A DNA stretch of 57,962 bases from Sphingobium sp. (GCA_003248935.1 QFQF01000019.1:1-57962); one strand, 5' to 3'; positions 1 to 9,523 are shown, counted from the first letter of the stretch. Notes: generated by a model from the sequence alone, not told the origin. Program-made: numbers and translations.

Positions 1-1046
<1,046 letters not shown>

Positions 1047-1054
1047 GTCTCAGT

Positions 1055-1066
1055 CCCTCTAGAGGG
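1055..1066 (-). promoter_or_regulatory. Palindrome containing the rpoC ribosome-binding site
   Basis: CCCTCTAGAGGG is a perfect 12-bp palindrome. Its minus-strand half AGAGGG is the Shine-Dalgarno sequence of rpoC. The anti-SD half CCCTCT lies directly next to it, so it cannot form a tight hairpin by itself, but it could pair between transcripts or help set translation level. What is seen is only the sequence; the role is inference. Confidence 0.4.
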
Positions 1067-1090
1067 TGAATTGGAGCAGGGCGGGGGAGG

Positions 1091-1116
1091 GGGCGCCACC
1101 GTTTGGAGTGGCGCCC
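1091..1116 (-). other. Hairpin in the rpoB-rpoC intergenic region
   Basis: GGGCGCCAC at 1091-1099 and GTGGCGCCC at 1108-1116 form a perfect 9-bp stem with an 8-base loop, 10 bases after the rpoB stop. No T-run follows on the minus strand, so it does not look like an intrinsic terminator. It could be a processing or mRNA-stability element, or weak attenuation between rpoB and rpoC. Confidence 0.5.
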
Positions 1117-1125
1117 GGCGCTCCC

Positions 1126-4100
1126 TTATTCCGCTGCCAGCGCGGCCGGGCCTTCGCCGTCCTCGATCTCGTCGATCGAGGCGAGTTCGACGTTGAGGCC
1201 GAGCGACCGCATTTCCTTGACGAGCACGTTGAAGCTCTCCGGAATGCCGGCCTCGAACGTGTCGTCACCCTTGACGATCGCCTCGTAGACCTTGGTGCGG
1301 CCGACCACGTCGTCCGACTTCACGGTTAGCATTTCCTGCAGCGTGTAGGCGGCGCCATAGGCCTGGAGCGCCCACACCTCCATCTCACCGAAGCGCTGGC
1401 CGCCGAACTGGGCCTTGCCGCCCAGCGGTTGCTGGGTGACGAGGCTGTAGGGGCCGATGGAGCGTGCGTGGATCTTGTCGTCGACAAGGTGATGCAGCTT
1501 CAGCATGTAGATGATGCCCACCGTGACCTTCCGGTCGAACTTGTCGCCGGTGCGGCCGTCGTACAGATCGCTCTGACCCGAGGTGTTGAGCCCGGCCAGT
1601 TCCAGCATCGCCGACACGTCCGCCTCGCGCGCGCCGTCGAACACCGGTGTGCCCATCGGCACGCCGTTGCGCAGGTTCTGCGCCAGTTCGACGATCTGCT
1701 CGGGCGAGCGGGCATTGATGTCGCCCGCATAATGCTCGCCATAGACGGTCAGCAGCCGGTCCTTGACCGCCTCCGGCATGGCGCCGGCGGCGGCGTTCGG
1801 ATTGGCATCGCGCCAGTCCTCGAGCGCGTTCTTGATCTGCTGGCCAAGGCCGCGCGCGGCCCAGCCCAGATGCGTCTCGAAGATCTGCCCGACGTTCATG
1901 CGCGACGGCACGCCCAGCGGGTTCAGCACGATGTCGACGTGGGTGCCGTCCTCCAGGAACGGCATGTCCTCGATCGGCAGGATGCGGGAGATGACGCCCT
2001 TGTTGCCGTGACGGCCGGCCATCTTGTCACCCGGCTGCAGCTTGCGCTTCACCGCGACGAAGACCTTGACCATCTTCAGCACGCCCGGCGGCAGCTCGTC
2101 ACCGCGCTGCAGCTTGTCGACGCGGTCCTCGAACTTCTCGACGATGGACTTCACCGCCTCGTCATACTGGGCCTTGACCGCCTCGATGGCGGACTGGCGG
2201 TTGTCGTCGGCGACGGCGAACTTCCACCATTCGTGACGCTCGACTTCCTCCAGCAGGGCCTCGTCGATCTCGACGCCTTTCTTCACGCCCTTCGGTGCGG
2301 CCGTGGCCGTCTGGCCCAGCAGCATGTCCTTCAGGCGGTTGAAGGTCGCACGGTTGAGGATGCCGCGCTCGTCCTCGCGATCCTTCGCGAGACGGTCGAT
2401 CTCCTCGCGCTCGATCGCCATCGCGCGCTCGTCCTTGTCGATGCCGTGGCGGTTGAACACGCGGACTTCGACGACGGTGCCGGCAACGCCCGGCGGCAGG
2501 CGGAGCGAGGTGTCGCGCACGTCGCTGGCCTTCTCACCGAAGATGGCGCGGAGCAGCTTTTCTTCCGGCGTCATCGGGCTTTCGCCCTTCGGCGTGATCT
2601 TGCCGACCAGGATGTCGCCCGGTTCGACCTCTGCGCCGATGTAGACGATGCCTGCCTCGTCGAGGTTACGCAGCGCTTCCTCACCGACGTTCGGGATATC
2701 GCGGGTGATGTCTTCCGGCCCGAGCTTCGTGTCGCGGGCCATCACCTCGAACTCCTCGATGTGGATCGAGGTGAAGACGTCGTCCTTCACGATCCGCTCG
2801 GAGATCAGGATGGAGTCCTCATAGTTATAGCCGTTCCAGGGCATGAACGCGACGAGCGTGTTCCGGCCCAGCGCCAGTTCGCCCATCTCGGTCGAGGGGC
2901 CGTCGGCAATCACGTCTCCGGCGCCGACGAGGTCGCCGACCTTCACCAGCGGGCGCTGGTTGATGCAGGTGTCCTGGTTGGAGCGCTGGAACTTCATCAA
3001 CGTGTAGATGTCGACGCCCGACTTGCCCGGCTCGACATCGCCGGTCGCGCGGATGACGATACGGGTCGCATCGACCTGATCGACGATGCCGGAGCGGCGG
3101 GCAGCGATGGCGGCGCCGGAATCGCGGGCAACCGTCTCCTCCATGCCGGTGCCGACGAACGGCGCCTCGGCGCGGACGAGCGGCACCGCCTGGCGCTGCA
3201 TGTTCGATCCCATGAGTGCGCGGTTGGCGTCGTCGTTCTCAAGGAAGGGGATGAGCGAAGCCGCGACCGACACCAGCTGCTTGGGGCTGACGTCCATCAG
3301 GGTGATGTGGTCCTTCGGCGCCATCAGGAACTCGCCCGCTTCACGCGCGGAGATCAGATCCTCGACGAAGGTGCCGTCAGCGTTCACCTCGGCATTGGCC
3401 TGCGCGATCGTGTGCTTGGCCTCTTCCATGGCGGAAAGATACACGACTTCGTTCGTGACCTTGTTGTCCACAACCTTGCGGTACGGCGTCTCGATGAAGC
3501 CGTACTTGTTGACGCGGCTGAAGGTCGCGAGGCTGTTGATCAGACCGATGTTCGGGCCTTCGGGCGTTTCGATCGGGCAGATGCGGCCATAGTGGGTCGG
3601 GTGAACGTCGCGCACTTCGAAGCCGGCGCGCTCGCGGGTCAGGCCGCCCGGTCCAAGGGCCGACACGCGGCGCTTGTGGGTGACTTCCGACAGCGGGTTC
3701 GTCTGGTCCATGAACTGCGAGAGCTGCGAGGAGCCGAAGAATTCACGCACCGCGGCCACGGCGGGCTTCGCGTTGATGAGGTCGTTCGGCATCACGGTCG
3801 ACACGTCGACCGAGCTCATGCGCTCCTTCACGGCGCGCTCCATGCGGAGCAGGCCGACGCGATACTGGTTCTCCAGAAGCTCACCGACCGAGCGGACACG
3901 GCGGTTGCCGAGATTGTCGATGTCGTCGATCTCGCCCTTGCCGTCCTTCAGGTTCACCAGTTCCTTGACGACGGCGAGGATGTCCTCGCGGCGCAGGGTG
4001 GTGACCGTATCCTCGGCGTCGAGGTCGAGGCGCATGTTGAGCTTCACGCGGCCGACGGCCGAGAGGTCGTAGCGCTCCGGATCGAAGAACAGACCGTCGA

Positions 4101-5283
4101 ACAGCGCCTCCGCCGTCTCGCGCGTCGGCGGTTCGCCGGGACGCATGACGCGATAGATGTCGGACAGGGCCTGATCGCGGTCCTCGGCCTTGTCGGCCTT
4201 CAACGTGTTGCGGATCCAGGGGCCGGTGGTGACATGGTCGATGTCGAGCAGTTCGAGACGGTCGATGCCCGCCTTGTCCAGCTTCTCCAGATTCTCGGCC
4301 GAAACCTCGTCTCCGGCCTCGATGTAGATCTCGCCGGTCGCCTCGTTGATGAGGTCATAGGCGCTGTAGCGGCCAAAGATTTCCTCGGTCGGGATCAGCA
4401 GGGTCTCAAGACCGTCCTTCTCCGCCTTGTTGGCGGCGCGCGGCGAAATCTTGTGGCCGGCAGCGAACACCACCTCGCCCGATTTCGCGTCGACGATGTC
4501 GAAGGCCGGCTTCTGGCCGCGCCATGCCTCTGGCGTGAAGGGGATCTGCCATCCGCCTTCGCCACGCAGGAATGTCACCTTGTTGTAGAAATGGGACAGG
4601 ATGTCCTCGGCGTTGAGGCCGAGCGCATAGAGGAGGGCCGTCACCGGCAGCTTGCGCTTGCGGTCGATACGGACGTTGACGATGTCCTTGGCATCGAACT
4701 CGAAGTCGAGCCAGGAACCGCGATAGGGAATGACGCGCGCGGCGAACAGATACTTGCCCGACGAGTGGGTCTTGCCACGGTCATGGTCGAACAGGACGCC
4801 CGGCGAGCGGTGCATCTGCGACACGATGACGCGCTCGGTGCCGTTGATGATGAAGGTGCCGTTCTGCGTCATGAGCGGCATGTCGCCCATGTACACGTCC
4901 TGCTCCTTGATATCGAGGACGGAGCGGCTGTCGGTGTCCTGGTCCACCTCGAACACGATCAGGCGCAGGGTGACGCGCATCGGCGCGGCATAGGTGATGC
5001 CACGCTGGCGGCATTCCTCGGTGTCGTACTTCGGGTCTTCCAGCTCGTAATGGACGAAGTCCATCTCGGCGGTGCCGGCGAAGTCGCGGATCGGGAAGAC
5101 CGAGCGCAGGGTCTTCTCAAGGCCGGATACATAGCCGATCGCGGGGTTGGAGCGCAGGAACTGCTCGTAGGATTCGCGCTGCACCTCGATCAGGTTCGGC
5201 ATCTGCACCACTTCGTGGATGTCGCCGAACACCTTGCGGATGCGCTTCTTCGCGGTCTGGGGGAGAGCTGCCTTGGTCGCCAT
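1126..5283 (-). CDS. rpoB: RNA polymerase subunit beta
   Basis: Catalytic beta subunit of RNA polymerase, 1385 residues, a normal length for sphingomonads. The start chosen is the ATG at 5283 (MATKAALPQTAKKRIRKVFG), which has an AGGA ribosome site; the frame is open further upstream but that stretch does not look like beta. The rifampicin-binding segment is intact (GSSQLSQFMDQTNPLSE, then THKRRVSALGPGGLTRERAG). The residues matching E. coli D516, H526 and S531 are all the sensitive type, so no rifampicin resistance is predicted. The C-terminus has the conserved KPGDKMAGRHGNKGVIS-type segment (here QPGDKMAGRHGNKG). No rplL gene lies directly upstream; instead the gene has its own candidate promoter and a folded leader. 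rpoC follows 79 bases downstream. Confidence 0.98.
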   Translation of the reverse strand: MATKAALPQTAKKRIRKVFGDIHEVVQMPNLIEVQRESYEQFLRSNPAIGYVSGLEKTLRSVFPIRDFAGTAEMDFVHYELEDPKYDTEECRQRGITYAAPMRVTLRLIVFEVDQDTDSRSVLDIKEQDVYMGDMPLMTQNGTFIINGTERVIVSQMHRSPGVLFDHDRGKTHSSGKYLFAARVIPYRGSWLDFEFDAKDIVNVRIDRKRKLPVTALLYALGLNAEDILSHFYNKVTFLRGEGGWQIPFTPEAWRGQKPAFDIVDAKSGEVVFAAGHKISPRAANKAEKDGLETLLIPTEEIFGRYSAYDLINEATGEIYIEAGDEVSAENLEKLDKAGIDRLELLDIDHVTTGPWIRNTLKADKAEDRDQALSDIYRVMRPGEPPTRETAEALFDGLFFDPERYDLSAVGRVKLNMRLDLDAEDTVTTLRREDILAVVKELVNLKDGKGEIDDIDNLGNRRVRSVGELLENQYRVGLLRMERAVKERMSSVDVSTVMPNDLINAKPAVAAVREFFGSSQLSQFMDQTNPLSEVTHKRRVSALGPGGLTRERAGFEVRDVHPTHYGRICPIETPEGPNIGLINSLATFSRVNKYGFIETPYRKVVDNKVTNEVVYLSAMEEAKHTIAQANAEVNADGTFVEDLISAREAGEFLMAPKDHITLMDVSPKQLVSVAASLIPFLENDDANRALMGSNMQRQAVPLVRAEAPFVGTGMEETVARDSGAAIAARRSGIVDQVDATRIVIRATGDVEPGKSGVDIYTLMKFQRSNQDTCINQRPLVKVGDLVGAGDVIADGPSTEMGELALGRNTLVAFMPWNGYNYEDSILISERIVKDDVFTSIHIEEFEVMARDTKLGPEDITRDIPNVGEEALRNLDEAGIVYIGAEVEPGDILVGKITPKGESPMTPEEKLLRAIFGEKASDVRDTSLRLPPGVAGTVVEVRVFNRHGIDKDERAMAIEREEIDRLAKDREDERGILNRATFNRLKDMLLGQTATAAPKGVKKGVEIDEALLEEVERHEWWKFAVADDNRQSAIEAVKAQYDEAVKSIVEKFEDRVDKLQRGDELPPGVLKMVKVFVAVKRKLQPGDKMAGRHGNKGVISRILPIEDMPFLEDGTHVDIVLNPLGVPSRMNVGQIFETHLGWAARGLGQQIKNALEDWRDANPNAAAGAMPEAVKDRLLTVYGEHYAGDINARSPEQIVELAQNLRNGVPMGTPVFDGAREADVSAMLELAGLNTSGQSDLYDGRTGDKFDRKVTVGIIYMLKLHHLVDDKIHARSIGPYSLVTQQPLGGKAQFGGQRFGEMEVWALQAYGAAYTLQEMLTVKSDDVVGRTKVYEAIVKGDDTFEAGIPESFNVLVKEMRSLGLNVELASIDEIEDGEGPAALAAE

Positions 5284-5305
5284 CTGTGTTCCTGTCGCTT
5301 TGGTC

Positions 5306-5372
5306 GCACTTTTTCCGCATCGCAGCGGAAATTCAGCCGATTCGGTGGCGTTGCAGCCACGCAAAAAAGTGC
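5306..5372 (-). promoter_or_regulatory. Folded leader of rpoB (candidate three-way junction RNA)
   Basis: In the untranslated leader of rpoB, GCACTTTTT (5306-5314) and AAAAAGTGC (5364-5372) form a 9-bp outer helix. It encloses two hairpins: CCGC-N6-GCGG (5315-5328) and GTGGC-N6-GCCAC (5345-5360). In RNA this would be a three-way junction ending 22 bases before the rpoB start codon. The pairing is read directly from the sequence. A regulatory role, for example feedback on RNA polymerase synthesis in place of the usual rplL-rpoB attenuator, is inference. Confidence 0.45.
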
Positions 5373-5531
5373 GGGCCGGGACTGTCCGATCCGCACTGGC
5401 AGCGTATGTGGAGCCCCTGGTCTCGCCCTATTCATCGCGGTTCGGCGCTGATCGAACCGTGGCCCGGGCGGGGCAGGGGAGGCGGCAAGTCCACGTACGG
5501 AACGCGGGCAGGCCGACCTGTCTCAGGGCGC

Positions 5532-5560
5532 GATATAGGAGCCCTGTTGGATTTTGGGAA
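5532..5560 (-). promoter_or_regulatory. Candidate sigma-70 promoter of rpoBC
   Basis: On the minus strand TTCCCA (5560-5555) and TATATC (5537-5532) are separated by exactly 17 bases, each matching the consensus in four of six positions. Transcription would begin near 5525 and give a leader of about 240 bases. An inverted repeat CAGGGC-N11-GCCCTG (5524-5546) flanks the -10 hexamer and could be an operator. Confidence 0.4.
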
Positions 5561-5586
5561 GCCCCGGGCGGAATATTTCCCGGGGC
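5561..5586 (-). terminator. Candidate terminator after manC and its microprotein
   Basis: GCCCCGGG (5561-5568) and CCCGGGGC (5579-5586) make an 8-bp perfect GC-rich stem with a 10-base loop, 17 bases past the microprotein stop. The following minus-strand bases (TTCCCAAAATCC) are not a clean T-run, so termination may be partial. It separates the manC transcript from the rpoB promoter. Confidence 0.4.
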
Positions 5587-5602
5587 AGGTGGCGGAACGC
5601 GG

Positions 5603-5737
5603 TCAACTGCGGATGATCGCGGCGGCAACCGGGCCAAAGATGAACACCGCCATGATCATTCCCGCGGCAAGAGCCCAGTGCCGCGCAGTGGGGATCGCTC
5701 GTTCGCCCGCTGCGGCTGTGCGCGGCGCCCGCCTCAT
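5603..5737 (-). CDS. 44-residue single-pass membrane microprotein coupled to manC
   Basis: A small gene with its ATG inside the manC stop codon (ATGA overlap, 5734-5737), the classic layout for translational coupling. The product has a basic N-terminus (MRRAPRTAAAGERAIPTARH) and then one hydrophobic helix, residues 21-42 (WALAAGMIMAVFIFGPVAAA), ending IIRS. It would insert in the inner membrane with the N-terminus most likely inside. I do not recognise a family. The start overlap, in-frame stop, helix and following hairpin argue that it is real. It may tether or tune GDP-mannose synthesis, but that is speculation. Confidence 0.6.
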   Translation of the reverse strand: MRRAPRTAAAGERAIPTARHWALAAGMIMAVFIFGPVAAAIIRS

Positions 5738-6810
5738 CGGTTCTTGAGGGCCTCGATCACCCGGCGTACTTCCTGCGCCTTGCCGCGCGGCAGGATCAGG
5801 ATGTCGTCGCCCGACGCGACGACGATCAGGTCGTCGACGTCGACCAGCGTGATGCGTGGGCCGTCGCTGTGGACGAGGCAGCGCGAGGCGTTGAGGGCTA
5901 TCACCTCTCCACGCACGGCGTTGTCGGCATCATCCCGCGCGCTGATCTGGTGCAGGGAGTCCCAGCTGCCGACGTCCGACCAGCCCATGCTGACGGGCAC
6001 GCAGGCAACCTTGTCCGCGCGCTCCATGATCGCATAGTCGATGGAATCGGACGGGCAGGCGCCGAATGCGTCTGCATCCGGGTACATTCGTGCGCCATCG
6101 CGCCGTGCATCGCGCACGGCGGCACCGGCATGGGTCAGCATCTCCGGCTGCAATTCGCCCAGTGCCTTCAGGAATGCGTCGGCGCGAAACAGGAAAATGC
6201 CCGCGTTCCAGGTATAGCCGCCCTCCGCCAGCATCGCCGTGGCGCGTTCCAGGTCCGGCTTCTCGACGAAGTTCGCGACTTTGCGGACGCCGTCGGCCAG
6301 TTCATCGCCCATGCGGATGTAGCCATAGCCGGTCTCCGGCGAATCCGGCGTGATGCCGAACGTGACCAGCCAGCCTTCGGCTACCAGCGGCATGGCCTTC
6401 GCGATGGCGGCATGAAAGGCAGGAAGGTCGAGGATCACGTGATCGCTGGGCATGACCAGCAGCGCGGCGGTAGGATCCTCGGCCGCAAGGGCCGCGAGCG
6501 CGATCGCCGGCGCGGTGTTGCGGCCAAACGGTTCGAGCAGGATCAGGCTCTCGGGAAAGCCGATGGCCGCGAGTTGCTCGTCGATCAGGTCGGCGTGCGC
6601 CGCATTCGCGACGACGATCGGGCGGCCCGTATTTCCGATGCCGTTCGTGCGAAGCGCCGTCAGTTGCAGCATCGTCTCGTCGGCGGTCAGCGAGAGCAAC
6701 TGCTTCGGGCGCTCGGCGCGCGAAACGGGCCAGAGACGCGTCCCCGATCCGCCTGAAAGGATGACGGGCAGGATATTGTCGGTCCAGACGGGGCTGGTAG
6801 TCGTCAGCAT
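5734..6810 (-). CDS. manC: Mannose-1-phosphate guanylyltransferase
   Basis: Makes GDP-mannose from mannose-1-phosphate and GTP in the cytoplasm. The 358-residue protein shows the nucleotidyltransferase signature GGSGTRLWPVSRAERPKQ at residues 20-37, then the FVEKP motif typical of sugar-phosphate guanylyltransferases. It lacks the C-terminal cupin-type mannose-6-phosphate isomerase domain of the long bifunctional form; that activity is probably supplied by the separate manA gene at 31241-32044. A GGAG ribosome site precedes the ATG. It is downstream of ugd by 102 bases on the same strand and overlaps the microprotein gene by 4 bases. It would feed mannose into the surface polysaccharide made by this region. 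Confidence 0.93.
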   Translation of the reverse strand: MLTTTSPVWTDNILPVILSGGSGTRLWPVSRAERPKQLLSLTADETMLQLTALRTNGIGNTGRPIVVANAAHADLIDEQLAAIGFPESLILLEPFGRNTAPAIALAALAAEDPTAALLVMPSDHVILDLPAFHAAIAKAMPLVAEGWLVTFGITPDSPETGYGYIRMGDELADGVRKVANFVEKPDLERATAMLAEGGYTWNAGIFLFRADAFLKALGELQPEMLTHAGAAVRDARRDGARMYPDADAFGACPSDSIDYAIMERADKVACVPVSMGWSDVGSWDSLHQISARDDADNAVRGEVIALNASRCLVHSDGPRITLVDVDDLIVVASGDDILILPRGKAQEVRRVIEALKNR

Positions 6811-6912
6811 GCTTTCACTCCAGAGGGCATTTCTGCCTCATGAGCGCCTTCCATTAACATTGATTGATCAACAGGCCAGACAATGTGCGCGTGGCAGGCA
6901 AAAATGTCCCGT

Positions 6913-8241
6913 TCAGGCACTGCCCTCGCTCGCCGCATCCGGCCCGCCGACGCGATAGAGGTGGAAACCCGCCTCGCTCGCCTCTGTCGCCGGGTAGATG
7001 TTGCGCAGGTCGACGAGGATTGGCGCATTCATGCTCTGTGCGATCTGCTTGAGGTTCAGCGCGCGGAAGATGTCCCATTCGGTCACGAGGACGAGGACAT
7101 CGGCACCCTTGGCCGCGGAATAGGGGTCGGCCATCATCTCGACGCCCGGCATCATCGGCGCGGCGGCGGCCATGCCCTCGGGGTCGTATGCGCATATGTC
7201 GGCGCCGGCATCCTGCAGGGCCTGCACGATCGAAAGGCTGGGCGCGTCGCGCATGTCATCGGTATTCGGCTTGAAGGTAAGGCCCAGGATCGCGACGCGC
7301 TTGCCGCGCGCGTCCCCGCCGAGCGCCTTCACGACCTTGCGGCCCATGGCCCGCTTGCGGTTGTCGTTCACCTGCGCGACCGCCTCGACGATGCGGATCG
7401 GCGCGTCGAAGTCCTGGCCCGTCTTGATGAGAGCCATCGTATCCTTCGGGAAGCAGGAGCCGCCATAGCCGGGGCCGGCATGCAGGAACTTGGAGCCGAT
7501 GCGGTTGTCGAGGCCGATGCCGCGTGCCACGTCCTTGACCTCCGCGCCCACGGCCTCGCACAGGTCGGCGATCTCGTTGATGAACGTGATCTTGGTCGCG
7601 AGGAAGGCGTTGGCGGCATATTTGATCAGTTCGGCCGTCCGGCGGCTGGTGAAGATCAGCGGCGCCTCGTTCAGGTACAGCGGCCGGTAGATCTGGCGCA
7701 TGACCGCCGTGGCGCGCGGATCGTCCGTGCCCACGACGATGCGGTCGGGGCGCTTGAAATCGCCGATCGCCGCGCCCTCGCGCAGGAATTCGGGGTTGGA
7801 GACGGCGGCCACCTCGATGTCGGGGCGCACTTCACGGATGATCCGTTCGACCTCGTCACCGGTGCCGACCGGCACGGTCGACTTCGTGACGATCACCGCC
7901 GGACCGTCGAGCGCCTCGGCGATTTCCTTCGCTGCGGCATAGACGTAGCTGAGGTCGGCATGGCCGTCCCCGCGCCGCGAAGGCGTGCCCACTGCGATGA
8001 AGATCGCGTCCGCACCGCGCACGCCTTCGGCAAGGTCGGTGGTGAAGTCGAGGCGGCCGGCCGCCACATTGCCCGCGACCAGAGATTCGAGGCCGGGTTC
8101 GTAGATCGGCATCTTGCCCTGGCGAATGGCCGCGATCTTGCCCTCGTCCTTGTCGACGCAGACGACACTATGTCCAAAGTCCGCGAAGCAAGCGCCTGAA
8201 ACGAGGCCAACATACCCCGTGCCGATCATCGTGATTTTCAT
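6913..8241 (-). CDS. ugd: UDP-glucose 6-dehydrogenase
   Basis: Oxidises UDP-glucose to UDP-glucuronate with two NAD+. The 442-residue protein begins MKITMIGTGYVGLVSGACFA, the N-terminal NAD-binding Rossmann fold, and has the catalytic cysteine in GPGYGGSCFPKD. The C-terminal UDP-binding domain with GLTFKPNTDDMRDAPS is complete. Its product is the substrate of the UDP-glucuronate 4-epimerase at 37719-38717 and a likely direct donor for the acidic polysaccharide. It is divergent from wecB across a 166-base region that holds a palindromic operator-like site. Confidence 0.95.
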   Translation of the reverse strand: MKITMIGTGYVGLVSGACFADFGHSVVCVDKDEGKIAAIRQGKMPIYEPGLESLVAGNVAAGRLDFTTDLAEGVRGADAIFIAVGTPSRRGDGHADLSYVYAAAKEIAEALDGPAVIVTKSTVPVGTGDEVERIIREVRPDIEVAAVSNPEFLREGAAIGDFKRPDRIVVGTDDPRATAVMRQIYRPLYLNEAPLIFTSRRTAELIKYAANAFLATKITFINEIADLCEAVGAEVKDVARGIGLDNRIGSKFLHAGPGYGGSCFPKDTMALIKTGQDFDAPIRIVEAVAQVNDNRKRAMGRKVVKALGGDARGKRVAILGLTFKPNTDDMRDAPSLSIVQALQDAGADICAYDPEGMAAAAPMMPGVEMMADPYSAAKGADVLVLVTEWDIFRALNLKQIAQSMNAPILVDLRNIYPATEASEAGFHLYRVGGPDAASEGSA

Positions 8242-8289
8242 GAGGCTCCGTGCGATTCTGCCTAGACCGGAGGTGCGCTTAGCATAGGG

Positions 8290-8325
8290 TTTCGCAGGTG
8301 CGAAATAGGTGAACCGGGTGCGAAA
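8290..8325. promoter_or_regulatory. Palindrome plus third half-site between ugd and wecB
   Basis: TTTCGCA-GG-TGCGAAA (8290-8305) is a perfect 7-bp inverted repeat with a 2-base spacer. A third copy of TGCGAAA lies at 8319-8325, exactly 20 bases (two helical turns) from the second. The cluster sits between the divergent ugd and wecB genes, next to a possible ugd -10 (minus-strand TATGCT, 8286-8281). This spacing is typical of a dimeric DNA-binding regulator. The regulator itself is unknown. Confidence 0.5.
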
Positions 8326-8407
8326 CGACGTTTAGGGCACGTTCACCCTTTTTTGCCATGAGGCGACCTGAAAGCGGGGCGGGTTGTAGGGGCATGGGCG
8401 TAGTCGC

Positions 8408-9523
8408 ATGAAAGTCATGATTGTCTTCGGTACGCGGCCGGAAGCCATCAAGCTGTTTCCTGTCGTGCATGCGCTGCGTGCGCAGCCGGGAATCGACACG
8501 CGTGTCTGCGTTACCGCACAGCATCGTGGATTATTGGATCAGGTTCTTGAGATCAGCGGGATCGTGCCGGACATCGACCTCGACGTCATGCAGCAGGGGC
8601 AGACCCTTGATGATCTAACCGCCCGCCTGATCGTCGCGCTCGGTGCGGCCTTCGACGCAGAACGGCCCGACCGCGTCGTTGTCCACGGCGACACGCTGAC
8701 CACCATGGTCGCTTCGCTCGCTGCCTATTATCGCAAGATTCCGGTCGCGCATGTCGAGGCCGGGCTGCGCAGCGGCGACATCCATCACCCCTGGCCGGAG
8801 GAGGTGAACCGCAGGATTGTCGCCTGCATCGCCGACATGAATTTCGCGCCGACCCGGGCGGCTGCCGATGCCCTTCTGGCCGAAGGGCGCGATCCCGCCG
8901 GTATCCATGTGACGGGGAACACGGTCATCGACGCTCTGCTGGAAACGCGCGCGCGGATCGACGCCGATCCAACCCTTGCGGCGGGCCTCGATCCGCTCGC
9001 GCTGCGTTTCGCCGGACGACGGATCATCGCGGTCACGAGCCATCGGCGTGAGAATTTCGGTGGCGGCATGGACAGCATCGCGGCCGCCCTGCGGGATATC
9101 GCGGTGCGGCAAGGCGTGGCCATCATCTTTCCGGTTCACCCGAACCCGAACGTCCGCGGCGCGATGGATGCACAGCTTGCGGGGTTGGACAATGTCGCGC
9201 TGATCGATCCGCTCGACTACCCGCATTTCGTGCGCCTGCTCTCACTGTGCGAGATCGTCCTGACCGACAGCGGCGGGGTGCAGGAAGAAGCTCCGTCGTT
9301 CGGCAAGCCGGTGCTGGTGATGCGCGAGACGACTGAGCGGCCGGAGGGGGTGGCGGCAGGCACGGCAAAGCTGGTCGGCACCGACCGGACGCGCATCGTT
9401 ACCGAAATCTTCAGCCTTTTGGACGATGAGGACGCTTACGCCGCCATGTCGCGCGCCCATAATCCGTTTGGCGACGGCAGGAGCGGAAAACGCATAGCCG
9501 GGATCATCGCCGGCAAGAGGTAA
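8408..9523 (+). CDS. wecB: UDP-N-acetylglucosamine 2-epimerase (non-hydrolysing)
   Basis: Converts UDP-GlcNAc to UDP-ManNAc. The 371-residue protein opens with the family signature MKVMIVFGTRPEAIKLFPVV, and has HVEAGLRSGD, PEEVNRR and the C-terminal TDSGGVQEEAPSFGKPVLVMR segment, all characteristic of the epimerase fold (GT-B like). It is followed two bases later by wecC, so the pair forms an operon converting UDP-GlcNAc to UDP-ManNAcA. In this setting it probably supplies the capsule rather than enterobacterial common antigen, which this group does not make. Confidence 0.94.
   Translation: MKVMIVFGTRPEAIKLFPVVHALRAQPGIDTRVCVTAQHRGLLDQVLEISGIVPDIDLDVMQQGQTLDDLTARLIVALGAAFDAERPDRVVVHGDTLTTMVASLAAYYRKIPVAHVEAGLRSGDIHHPWPEEVNRRIVACIADMNFAPTRAAADALLAEGRDPAGIHVTGNTVIDALLETRARIDADPTLAAGLDPLALRFAGRRIIAVTSHRRENFGGGMDSIAAALRDIAVRQGVAIIFPVHPNPNVRGAMDAQLAGLDNVALIDPLDYPHFVRLLSLCEIVLTDSGGVQEEAPSFGKPVLVMRETTERPEGVAAGTAKLVGTDRTRIVTEIFSLLDDEDAYAAMSRAHNPFGDGRSGKRIAGIIAGKR

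Noticed and set aside
1429..5451. A very long open frame (about 1340 codons) on the plus strand opposite rpoB
   Set aside because: It is antisense to a certain gene and is rich in Asp, His, Val, Arg and Leu, as expected from codon shadow in high-GC DNA. No domain or start signal supports it.
5219..6037. A 272-codon plus-strand frame across the rpoB leader and manC
   Set aside because: It runs antisense over the leader and the end of manC with no conserved segment; the minus-strand signals (promoter, leader, microprotein) explain the region better.
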